This document shows, one piece after another, positions 22,959-29,005 of a stretch of DNA of 29,005 nucleotides. Under the pieces are notes generated by a model that saw only the letters and a program-made list of their open reading frames with translations, did no database searches and was not told where the DNA came from. This DNA comes from JAVBSC01 sp031547305 (GTDB lineage Bacteria > Desulfobacterota > Desulfovibrionia > Desulfovibrionales > Desulfovibrionaceae). The stretch's first letter is position 1. The number at the start of each line of letters is the position of its first letter. The stretch lies in assembly GCA_031547305.1 (NCBI GenBank), contig JAVBSC010000120.1, positions 1 to 29,005 of the forward strand, written 5' to 3'. A program made the translations under genes and the position numbers.

Positions 22959-23876
22959 ATGAAAGCACTGAACAGAATCACCGACGCCATTGGCAACACC
23001 CCGCTTCTGCGGCTGCACAGCCTTTCGGACAACGCGCAGATTTACGCGAAATGCGAATTCCTCAATCCCATAAGCATCAAAGACCGGCCCATGCTGCACA
23101 TCATCAACGAAGCGGAGTGCAAAGGCCTGCTCAAGCCCGGCTCCACACTGATAGAATCCACCAGCGGCAACACGGGCATGGCCGTCGCCTTTATCGCGGC
23201 TATCAGGGGTTACCGGGCCATCCTGGTCATGTCGGAAATCCAGAGCGTCGAACGCCGGCAGGTCATGAAGGCCTTTGGCGCGGAATTCGTGCTTACCCCG
23301 GCGGCCGAAGGCACCACCGGCGCGGTGAAAAGAATGAAAGAAATCATGGCAGAGCATCCGGAATATTTCTATGTAGGCCAACACCTGAACCTGGACAACC
23401 CGCAGGCCCACTATCTGGGCACAGGCCCGGAAATATGGGAAGATACGGACGGCAAGGTGGATATTTTTGTGGCAGGCCTGGGCACGGGCGGCACGCTCTG
23501 CGGCACGGGCAAATTCCTCAAGGAAAAAAATCCGGCCGTGCGTGCCGTGGCTGTGGAACCGGAAGAAGCTCCTTATATTTCGCAGGGCAAGTTCCAGCCG
23601 CATCGCATGATGGGCCTGGCTCCCGGTTTTGTGCCAGGCACCCTGACCAAGGAGCTCATTGACGAATACGTGCTGGTTAGCACCAACGACGCCTTTGCCA
23701 TGTGCCGGCAGCTGGCGGCCAAAGAAGGCATCCTGGTCGGGATCACCTCCGGAGCCGTGGCCTGCGCCCTGAAGCGCCTGGCCGACAAGCCGGAAAACAA
23801 AGGCAAAATTCTGGTGGGCACCCTGGCGGACAGCGGGCAGCGCTACCTGAGCGTGAAGGATCTGTTTGTTTGTTGA
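22959..23876 (+). CDS. Cysteine synthase family PLP enzyme (CysK/CysM-like)
   Basis: The product has 305 residues. The PLP lysine is Lys41 in NPISIKDRP. STSGNTG at 67-73 binds the amino-acid carboxylate, GTGGT at 175-179 holds the PLP phosphate, and Gln141 corresponds to the conserved active-site glutamine. The end, LADSGQRYLSV, is typical. It replaces the canonical GIGAGFIP with GLAPGFVP and lacks a short insert of E. coli CysK, so substrate preference may differ. The family makes cysteine from O-acetylserine (or a related substrate) and sulfide. AGGAGG at 22947-22952 is an ideal ribosome site. Sitting between a GntR regulator and kbl, it may act in serine/threonine/glycine metabolism rather than general cysteine synthesis. 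Confidence 0.85.
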   Translation: MKALNRITDAIGNTPLLRLHSLSDNAQIYAKCEFLNPISIKDRPMLHIINEAECKGLLKPGSTLIESTSGNTGMAVAFIAAIRGYRAILVMSEIQSVERRQVMKAFGAEFVLTPAAEGTTGAVKRMKEIMAEHPEYFYVGQHLNLDNPQAHYLGTGPEIWEDTDGKVDIFVAGLGTGGTLCGTGKFLKEKNPAVRAVAVEPEEAPYISQGKFQPHRMMGLAPGFVPGTLTKELIDEYVLVSTNDAFAMCRQLAAKEGILVGITSGAVACALKRLADKPENKGKILVGTLADSGQRYLSVKDLFVC

Positions 23877-23936
23877 TAAGTTCTGATTGACGGAAGGCGG
23901 GTCAGATTAACCTTCCTTTTCCAAAGGAGAGCATTC

Positions 23937-25133
23937 ATGCCAGAAAATTTTTACCGGCAACTTGCCGAACAACTTGAAGGCATCCGCGCCGACGGCCTGT
24001 ACAAGGAGGAGCGCGTCATCACTTCGGCTCAGCGGACCGGTATTGACGTACAGGGCGGATCCAGGGTGATCAACTTTTGCGCCAACAACTACCTGGGGCT
24101 GGCCAATTCGCCGGAGCTTATTGAAGCGGCCAAGCAGGGCATGGACCGCTACGGATTCGGCATGGCCTCCGTGCGCTTCATCTGCGGCACCCAGGACGCC
24201 CACAAGCAATTGGAACGGGAGTTGGCTGGTTTTCTGGGCATGGAGGACGCCATTTTGTACAGCTCCTGCTTTGACGCCAACGGCGGCCTGTTCGAGTGCC
24301 TGCTCGGTCCGGAGGATGCGATTATTTCCGACTCCCTGAACCACGCCTCGATCATTGACGGCGTGCGCCTGTGCAAGGCTAAGCGCTACCGCTACGCCAA
24401 CAATAACATGGCGGATCTGGAAGCCCAGCTTAAACAGGCCCGCGCGGAAGGCGCCAGGAATATCATGATCGCCACGGACGGGGTATTTTCCATGGATGGC
24501 GTGATCGCCAACCTCAGGGGAGTCTGCGATCTGGCCGACGCCCACGACGCTCTGGTCATGGTGGATGATTCGCACGCCGTGGGCTTTGTGGGCGAACAAG
24601 GCCGGGGCACGCACGAGCACTGCGGGGTGCTGGGCCGTGTGGACATTATTACCGGCACCCTGGGCAAGGCCCTGGGCGGCGCCTCCGGAGGCTACACCGC
24701 GGCCCGCGGGGGGGTGGTGGATATGCTGCGCCAGCGTTCCCGTCCCTACTTGTTCTCCAATTCCCTGGCTCCGGGCATTGTGGCGGCGTCCCTAAAAGTG
24801 CTGGAACTTTTGCGCGGCGGTGGCGCGCTACGGGAGCGCCTGCGTCTGAACGCGCAACTGTTCCGCTCCAAAATGCGGCAGGCCGGATTTACTCTGGCCG
24901 GCGCGGATCACCCCATCATACCGGTCATGCTTGGCGATGCCGCCCTGGCCCAGGAGTTTGCCGAACGCCTGCTCCAGGAAGGCATCTACGTCACCGGCTT
25001 CTTCTTCCCCGTGGTGCCCAAAGGCCAGGCGCGCATTCGCACCCAGATGTCCGCCGGCCACACCCCGGAACAAATCAACAAGGCCGTGGACGCCTTTACC
25101 CGCGTTGGCAAAGAGCTTGGAGTCATTAAATAA
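23937..25133 (+). CDS. kbl: Glycine C-acetyltransferase (2-amino-3-ketobutyrate CoA ligase)
   Basis: The product has 398 residues, the size of E. coli Kbl. It is an alpha-oxoamine synthase with a PLP lysine at 244 in TGTLGKALGGASGGY, plus VDDSHAVGFVGEQGRG, FCANNYLGLANSP and YLFSNSLAPG. It splits 2-amino-3-oxobutyrate with CoA into glycine and acetyl-CoA, the second step of threonine breakdown. The downstream tdh gene makes its unstable substrate. The ATG at 23937 is preceded by AAGGAG. It is 60 bases after the cysteine-synthase-like gene. Related enzymes (KBL versus serine palmitoyl- or 8-amino-7-oxononanoate synthases) are excluded by the tdh partner and by sequence. Confidence 0.95.
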   Translation: MPENFYRQLAEQLEGIRADGLYKEERVITSAQRTGIDVQGGSRVINFCANNYLGLANSPELIEAAKQGMDRYGFGMASVRFICGTQDAHKQLERELAGFLGMEDAILYSSCFDANGGLFECLLGPEDAIISDSLNHASIIDGVRLCKAKRYRYANNNMADLEAQLKQARAEGARNIMIATDGVFSMDGVIANLRGVCDLADAHDALVMVDDSHAVGFVGEQGRGTHEHCGVLGRVDIITGTLGKALGGASGGYTAARGGVVDMLRQRSRPYLFSNSLAPGIVAASLKVLELLRGGGALRERLRLNAQLFRSKMRQAGFTLAGADHPIIPVMLGDAALAQEFAERLLQEGIYVTGFFFPVVPKGQARIRTQMSAGHTPEQINKAVDAFTRVGKELGVIK

Positions 25134-25136
25134 TTT

Positions 25137-25194
25137 GGGGCTGCCGCCCCACCCCCTCCTGGGGGGGATATTGGGGGACGGTGTCCCCCATATC
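25137..25194 (+). repeat. Hairpin array between kbl and tdh
   Basis: Three adjacent palindromes lie in the 79-base gap: a 5-bp stem at 25137-25150, a CCCCC/GGGGG pair at 25152-25165, and a 12-bp stem with one bulged T at 25167-25194. They lie just before the tdh ribosome site AGGAG (25198-25202). They may protect kbl mRNA or weaken read-through into tdh. Confidence 0.55.
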
Positions 25195-25212
25195 AAAAGG
25201 AGCTGCGTTACA

Positions 25213-26235
25213 ATGAAAGCGCTGGTGAAATTGCGCCCGGAAGAGGGGATCTGGCTGACTGACGTGCCGGAGCCGGAACTGGGGCACAATGATGTGATGA
25301 TTAAAATTCGCAAGTCCGCCATTTGCGGCACAGACGTGCATATTTACAACTGGGACGAGTGGTCGCAAAAGACGCTTGCCCTGCCCCTGGTGGCCGGACA
25401 CGAATATGTGGGAGAGATTGTGGCCGTCGGGCAGGAGGTAAGGGGTTACTCCATAGGGGACCGCGTTTCCGGCGAAGGGCATATCACCTGCGGTTACTGC
25501 CGCAATTGCCGGGCCGGGCGGCGGCATTTATGCAAGAACACCTTTGGGGTGGGCGTTAACCGGGCGGGCGCCTTTGCCGAATACCTGTCCATACCGGCTT
25601 ACAACGCGTTCAAGCTGCCGGACTCCATTTCCGACGACGTGGCTTCCATCTTCGACCCCCTGGGCAATGCGGTGCACACGGCCTTGTCCTTTGACCTTAC
25701 GGGCGAGGATGTGTTGATCTCCGGAGCCGGGCCCATCGGCATCATGGCCGGAGCCGTGTGCCGGCACGTTGGCGCGCGCCACGTGGTCATCACGGACATC
25801 AACGAGAACCGCCTGGAACTGGCCCGCAAAATGCCGATTACCAGAGCCGTGAACTCTACCAAAGAAAATCTGTGCGACGTGATGGCCGACCTGGGCATGA
25901 CAGAAGGCTTTGATGTGGGCCTGGAAATGTCCGGCGCGCCATCAGCCTTCCGGGCCATGCTGGAAGTTATGAATAACGGCGGCAAAGTGGCCCTGCTGGG
26001 CTTTTTGCCGTACGACACTGGCATAAACTGGAACCACGTGATCATGAAGGGCCTGCACATCAAGGGCATTTACGGCCGGGAAATGTTCGAGACCTGGTAC
26101 AAAATGGCCGCGCTGATCCAGTCCGGCCTGGATGTGACGCCGGTCATCACCCATCATTTTCCAATCACGGAATTCCAGAATGGCTTTGACGCCATGCGCT
26201 CCGGCAAGGCCGGCAAAGTTATTTTGAACTGGTAA
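25213..26235 (+). CDS. tdh: L-threonine 3-dehydrogenase
   Basis: The product has 340 residues, the size of E. coli Tdh, and belongs to the zinc-dependent medium-chain dehydrogenases. Catalytic zinc ligands are Cys38, His63 and Glu64. Structural zinc cysteines are 93, 96, 99 and 107. ISGAGPIGIMAGAV is the NAD-binding glycine motif. The enzyme oxidises threonine to 2-amino-3-oxobutyrate with NAD+, feeding Kbl. The ATG at 25213 is preferred because AGGAG precedes it; the same frame is open far upstream through kbl as a shadow. It ends the operon at a strong terminator. Confidence 0.96.
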   Translation: MKALVKLRPEEGIWLTDVPEPELGHNDVMIKIRKSAICGTDVHIYNWDEWSQKTLALPLVAGHEYVGEIVAVGQEVRGYSIGDRVSGEGHITCGYCRNCRAGRRHLCKNTFGVGVNRAGAFAEYLSIPAYNAFKLPDSISDDVASIFDPLGNAVHTALSFDLTGEDVLISGAGPIGIMAGAVCRHVGARHVVITDINENRLELARKMPITRAVNSTKENLCDVMADLGMTEGFDVGLEMSGAPSAFRAMLEVMNNGGKVALLGFLPYDTGINWNHVIMKGLHIKGIYGREMFETWYKMAALIQSGLDVTPVITHHFPITEFQNGFDAMRSGKAGKVILNW

Positions 26236-26248
26236 AAAAGACATCCAT

Positions 26249-26322
26249 AGAGCATTTCAACTTTGAGATTAAACAATGCCAGTTTCGCAAGCGGTATAAG
26301 GTTTAGAAAGTGAAGTTGCTCT
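26249..26322. repeat. MITE-like repeat copy 3, downstream of tdh
   Basis: This 74-base unit is bounded by AGAGCA (26249-26254) and TGCTCT (26317-26322), with imperfect inverted arms continuing inward. Its left end matches the terminal motifs of the copies near cheY and fliL. It has no coding frame. Confidence 0.55.
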
Positions 26323-26374
26323 AATTCTGGGGCAGGGGAGAATTTCTGGATTCTCCCCTGCCCCAGAATTTTTT
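26323..26374 (+). terminator. Strong Rho-independent terminator of the kbl-tdh transcript
   Basis: A perfect 20-bp stem (26324-26343 with 26350-26369), extended by one A-T pair, has a six-base loop and a run of six T residues at 26369-26374. The T-run is on the plus strand, so it serves tdh; it could also slow transcription from the convergent gap gene. Confidence 0.9.
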
Positions 26375-26420
26375 GGCAGAGCCAATGCAAGGGTATCAGT
26401 AAGCTATCTGTAACTTACGG

Positions 26421-27440
26421 TTACTTCCAGCCCTTTTTGCCCATCAGGCTGATCAGGTCGGTCACCCGGCAGGAGTAGCCCCATTCGTTGTCGTACCAGG
26501 AAACCACCTTGGCCAGGTTGCCTTCCTGCACCCCGCAGTATTCCGCTTCCACGATGGAGGAATGCGGATCGCCTTTAAAGTCTGAAGACACCATGGGTTT
26601 TTCGCTGTAGGCCAGAATGCCCGTAAGGTCGGTTTCCGAGGCCTTTTTCAGGGCGGCCAGCATGGCTTCCGTAGTGGTCGGCTTGTCCAGCACGGCCACA
26701 AAGTCGACTACGGAAACCGTGGGCGTTGGCACGCGCAGGGAATAGCCGCTGAACTTGCCCTTAAGTTCCGGAATAACCTTGGCCACAGCCTGGGCCGCCC
26801 CGGTGGAGGTGGGGATAATATTGCAGGCCGCGGCGCGGGCCCGGCGCAGGTCTTTATGCGGCAGGTCCAGGATGCGCTGGTCGTTGGTGTAGGAGTGGAT
26901 GGTGGTCATGGTGCCGAGCTTTATGCCGTACTCGCGTTGCAGCACCAGGGCCACAGGGGCCAGGCAGTTGGTGGTGCACGAAGCGTTGGAGACCACGTGG
27001 TGTTTATCCGGGTCGTACATTTTATCGTTCACGCCAAGGACCACGGTCAAATCCTCATCCTTGGCCGGAGCGCTGATGATGACCTTTTTCGCCCCGTTGG
27101 CCAGGTGTACGGCCGCGTCTTTGGCGCTACGGAAAATGCCGGTGGATTCCACAATGACGTCCGCCCCGGTCTTGCCCCACTGCAAAAGCTTGGGATCGCG
27201 CTCGGCAAAATTCTTAACCACCCAGTTGTTCACATGGGCGGTGTCGCCTTCAACTCGGATATCAAAATTGGCGCGCCCATAGTTGGTGTCGTGCTCCAGC
27301 AGGTGGAAGTTGGTGACCGGATCGAACAGATCATTTATGCCCACAACCTCTATCTCGTTGGGGTAACGCTGCATGAGGGCGCGAAAAACCTGGCGGCCGA
27401 TGCGCCCGAAACCGTTTATACCCACTCTGATCTTTTCCAT
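26421..27440 (-). CDS. gap: Glyceraldehyde-3-phosphate dehydrogenase, type I
   Basis: The product has 339 residues. GINGFGRIGRQVFRA is the NAD-binding loop and Asp37 in INDLF fits NAD specificity. The catalytic Cys155 lies in SNASCTTNCLAP and the partner His182 in HSYTNDQ. WYDNEWGYSCRV closes the family. It interconverts glyceraldehyde 3-phosphate and 1,3-bisphosphoglycerate in cytoplasmic glycolysis/gluconeogenesis. The gene is convergent with tdh and stands alone. Its leader of about 190 bases holds a GC palindrome near 27499-27513 and a possible TATATT -10 on the minus strand. No phosphoglycerate kinase is adjacent. Confidence 0.97.
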   Translation of the reverse strand: MEKIRVGINGFGRIGRQVFRALMQRYPNEIEVVGINDLFDPVTNFHLLEHDTNYGRANFDIRVEGDTAHVNNWVVKNFAERDPKLLQWGKTGADVIVESTGIFRSAKDAAVHLANGAKKVIISAPAKDEDLTVVLGVNDKMYDPDKHHVVSNASCTTNCLAPVALVLQREYGIKLGTMTTIHSYTNDQRILDLPHKDLRRARAAACNIIPTSTGAAQAVAKVIPELKGKFSGYSLRVPTPTVSVVDFVAVLDKPTTTEAMLAALKKASETDLTGILAYSEKPMVSSDFKGDPHSSIVEAEYCGVQEGNLAKVVSWYDNEWGYSCRVTDLISLMGKKGWK

Positions 27441-27634
27441 ATTTTTATCCTCAAATGTAAAGGCTCAATGTTAAAGGTCCGTAAAATTATCTGGCGCGGC
27501 CGGCCCGCCGGCTCGCATCTTCTGTAAATATACTTTCGCCAGGGACAAAAAAACAACGACGGAAACTTGCCGCGCGCCGCAAGCGAATTTCCGGGGCAAG
27601 GCCCCGCCGGCAACATCCGCCGCACTTGGCCAAA

Positions 27635-28201
27635 TTAATCTTCAAAAACCTGGTAGTTGTACTTGGTCAGCAACTCGTAATCCGCCTTCAGGGCATTGTG
27701 CAACCTGGCGTTTTCAATGGCTATGGCGGCTATGTGGGCCACGGCCATCAAAAAATCCCGCTCGTCCTGGGCGAACTCATGCTTTACGGAAGTATACACG
27801 CGCACCACGCCTATGGACTTTCCATCCACTTTGAGCGGCACTGACAGAACCGAGACCAGGCCCTCGTTCTTGGCCTGTTCCGGGTACTGGAAGCGATCTT
27901 CCTGGCTGGCGTCCGGTACGTAAACCGGAACACCGCCACTTAAAACTTCGCTATCCAGGCGGCTTTTCTTAAGCTCCACCTGCCCCTTGCGCATATACCC
28001 CTTGCTCAGGCCGGCGCTGGCGCTGGCCAGAAGGAATTCTCCGCTGCGGTCCAAAAGGCGCAAAGTGCAGGCCTTGGCGTTCATGGCCGAGCGCACCTGC
28101 TCCACAATCCGGTTCAAAACATCCTGGGGTTCCAGGCTGGAATTGATAACCGACGCAACTTCATACAAAGGGCGGAAATAGCAGCTTGCTTGAGGTAACA
28201 T
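27635..28201 (-). CDS. GAF-domain sensory protein
   Basis: The product has 188 residues from the ATG complementary to 28199-28201, preceded by AGGAG (28210-28214 on the complement). A longer frame from 28252 lacks a ribosome site. Residues 10-175 form a single GAF domain: LYEVASVINSSLEPQDVLNRIVEQV, then ACTLRLLDRSGEFLLASASAG, then SVLSVPLKVDGKSIGVVRVYT and AIENARLHNAL. No output or membrane domain follows. Such small GAF proteins bind small molecules or partner proteins; the ligand is unknown. It stands alone upstream of gap, separated by about 190 bases, and divergent from tRNA-Glu. Confidence 0.8.
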   Translation of the reverse strand: MLPQASCYFRPLYEVASVINSSLEPQDVLNRIVEQVRSAMNAKACTLRLLDRSGEFLLASASAGLSKGYMRKGQVELKKSRLDSEVLSGGVPVYVPDASQEDRFQYPEQAKNEGLVSVLSVPLKVDGKSIGVVRVYTSVKHEFAQDERDFLMAVAHIAAIAIENARLHNALKADYELLTKYNYQVFED

Positions 28202-28244
28202 AATTTGGACTCCTGTATTGTGATAATTCGCATAACCCAACCCG

Positions 28245-28260
28245 CGCCACAACCGTGGCG
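28245..28260. other. Small palindrome in the GAF gene upstream region
   Basis: CGCCAC pairs with GTGGCG across four bases, 45-60 bases upstream of the GAF gene start, and could be an operator. The rest of the 332-base gap 28202-28533 holds a terminator-like hairpin and the tRNA promoter; I see nothing else recognisable there. Confidence 0.3.
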
Positions 28261-28435
28261 TTGCCCCGGTGCAACAAGGGCCGGACAGAAAAACCTTTCC
28301 CTAATATAGGTCGGCCACGGAGGCGGCCAAAGGCATCCGTAACAAGACATCAGATCCTATAGCATAATTTTTTATTCAGGAACAACTCTTTTCTCCCCCC
28401 AGGCAAACAGCCGCCCCTCTTCGCGCCGGCTGCGC

Positions 28436-28457
28436 AGGCGGTCCTGGCCGCCTTTTT
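28436..28457 (+). terminator. Terminator-like hairpin upstream of tRNA-Glu
   Basis: AGGCGG (28436-28441) pairs with CCGCCT (28448-28453) across a six-base loop, and five T residues follow (28453-28457). It faces the plus strand, but no plus-strand gene is annotated upstream, so any transcript it ends would be a small RNA. Confidence 0.45.
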
Positions 28458-28476
28458 GCGCCCGCATAAAAAAATA

Positions 28477-28505
28477 TTGACTATAACCTCAAAGGCGGGT
28501 AAATA
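28477..28505 (+). promoter_or_regulatory. Sigma-70 promoter of tRNA-Glu
   Basis: TTGACT (28477-28482) and TAAATA (28500-28505) are spaced by exactly 17 bases. Initiation near 28512 would give a leader of about 22 bases before the tRNA. Confidence 0.75.
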
Positions 28506-28533
28506 GCGCCTTCCTGCATGCGCGGGCTTATGC

Positions 28534-28610
28534 GTCCCCATCGTCTAGCCGGCCCAGGACAACGGCCTTTCACGCCGTCGACAGGGGTTCAAATCCCCTT
28601 GGGGACGCCA
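28534..28610 (+). tRNA. tRNA-Glu (anticodon UUC) with encoded CCA
   Basis: The gene folds as a full cloverleaf. The acceptor GTCCCCA (28534-28540) pairs with TGGGGAC (28600-28606), and the discriminator G and CCA follow at 28607-28610. The anticodon stem ACGGC/GCCGT flanks a loop with TTC at 28569-28571. The T-arm AGGGG/CCCCT encloses TTCAAAT. The 3' half is a typical attachment site for P4-type integrases, and an integrase gene lies 245 bases downstream. Confidence 0.96.
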
Positions 28611-28625
28611 AATTTGGGTATCATA

Positions 28626-28660
28626 AAGAACGCCAAGGTACAAAAAGCCTTGGCGTTCTT
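28626..28660 (+). terminator. Terminator after tRNA-Glu
   Basis: A perfect 13-bp stem (28626-28638 with 28648-28660) has a nine-base A-rich loop, followed by GCTTTT. It starts 16 bases after the tRNA and probably ends its transcript; it lies on the inserted-element side of the junction. Confidence 0.7.
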
Positions 28661-28780
28661 GCTTTTCCAGGCGAAATTGTGATCCCCGCCTCCACCCGAA
28701 TCCGGGGCTATCCAAGAGTCATTCAGGTATTTTTCAGGGTATCGAGCTGTGGTATGCAGGACGATACCCGATTTTTGATG

Positions 28781-28806
28781 TAATATCTTAAAATTAAAAG
28801 ATATTA
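28781..28806. other. AT-rich palindrome upstream of the integrase gene
   Basis: TAATATCTT (28781-28789) pairs with AAGATATTA (28798-28806) across eight bases, 50 bases before the integrase ATG. It may be an operator or a binding site for a directionality factor or IHF-like protein. Confidence 0.4.
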
Positions 28807-28855
28807 ACGTCCATTCGGGTATCCTTTCGTCCCTCGAAAACCAAGGAGTACCCTT

Positions 28856-29005
28856 ATGCCTCTGACCGACACCAAGATCAGAACCTTAAAAATACCCGAA
28901 AAGCCCATCAAACTCGCTGATGGCGCGGGTTTGCACCTGTACTGCTCGCCAACCGGCAGGAAGTACTGGCGGATGTCCTACTCTTTTGACAACAAAGCAA
29001 AGCTG
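28856..29005 (+). CDS. P4-type tyrosine integrase, N-terminus only (cut by window edge)
   Basis: Fifty codons are visible from the ATG at 28856, with AAGGAG at 28843-28848. MPLTDTKIRTLKIPEKPIKL, then ADGAGLHLYCSPTGRKYWRMSY, is the DUF4102 arm-DNA-binding domain found at the start of P4-type integrases. The catalytic Arg-His-Arg-Tyr domain is outside the window. Its place directly downstream of tRNA-Glu indicates an integrated prophage-like or genomic-island element entering from the right. Whether the gene is intact cannot be seen. Confidence 0.88.
   Translation, partial: MPLTDTKIRTLKIPEKPIKLADGAGLHLYCSPTGRKYWRMSYSFDNKAKL

Larger units (their letters stand above)
28616..28823. repeat. GGGTATC repeats between tRNA-Glu and integrase (candidate arm-type sites)
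   Basis: The heptamer GGGTATC occurs at 28616-28622, 28737-28743 and 28817-28823, and inverted at 28763-28769. A looser copy lies near 28725. The spacing, orientation mix and location fit integrase arm-binding sites beside an attachment core. Confidence 0.55.

Noticed and set aside
22868..23662. 264-codon plus-strand frame overlapping the cysteine-synthase-like gene
   Set aside because: Out of frame with a well-supported PLP enzyme that has its own AGGAGG site; the translation is Arg/His/Gly-rich.
24931..25212. Upstream extension of tdh through the end of kbl
   Set aside because: The extension is a shadow of kbl; the ATG at 25213 has a ribosome site and gives the normal Tdh length.
28202..28252. 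Upstream start for the GAF protein at 28252
   Set aside because: No ribosome site, while the ATG at 28201 has AGGAG at good spacing and starts near the domain.

Overview
The window is a GC-rich bacterial chromosome segment. It most resembles the Desulfovibrio group (sulfate-reducing Desulfobacterota). This is inferred from gene content: an fliR-flhB-flhA-flhF-flhG-fliA-cheY flagellar block, a GH57/DUF3536 protein, selenium-dependent molybdenum hydroxylase maturation genes, and GC-rich palindromic extragenic repeats. No rRNA or CRISPR array was seen. Species assignment would need a database search.

Layout. (1) 1-2313: a mocA-like gene (cut by the left edge) overlaps yqeC on the minus strand, and yqeB is divergent from them. 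These three form the accessory set for a selenium-dependent molybdenum hydroxylase, whose structural genes are not visible. (2) 2480-3382: an outer-membrane beta-barrel protein of the SphA/MetA-phenol family. (3) 3538-7431, minus: a compact run of miaA, a glycosyltransferase-like gene and a GH57 family protein. (4) 7594-17000, plus: flagellar export gate and regulators (fliR, flhB, flhA, flhF, flhG, fliA), then cheY, fliL, a conserved-looking unknown gene and a DUF2802-like membrane coiled-coil protein. The cheY and fliL genes are each preceded by a related short repeat. (5) 17141-21423: lgt, then a palindrome-rich spacer, then a 1086-residue fusion of an EndoQ-like PHP nuclease with a UvrD/PcrA-type helicase. 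The gene is followed by two decayed tandem copies of a minus-strand coding tail. (6) 21787-26374: a small orphan flagellar rod protein, a FadR-type GntR regulator, a cysteine-synthase-like PLP enzyme, kbl and tdh. The last two form the threonine-to-glycine pathway and end at a strong terminator. (7) 26421-28201, minus: gap and a GAF-domain protein. (8) 28477-29005: a promoter, tRNA-Glu(UUC), and the start of a P4-type tyrosine integrase. This marks the left border of an integrated element that continues past the window.

How the parts work together. The flagellar block supplies the type III export gate, the pole-site GTPase/ATPase pair, sigma-28, a response regulator and the motor-associated FliL. 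The threonine cluster would convert threonine to glycine and acetyl-CoA under a possible local GntR regulator.

The most interesting item is the nuclease-helicase fusion. All PHP metal ligands, a zinc-finger-like segment and all seven SF1 helicase motifs look intact. This predicts one polypeptide that nicks at damaged (probably deaminated) bases and unwinds from the nick. The second is the tRNA-Glu integration site, where four copies of a heptamer are candidate integrase arm sites.
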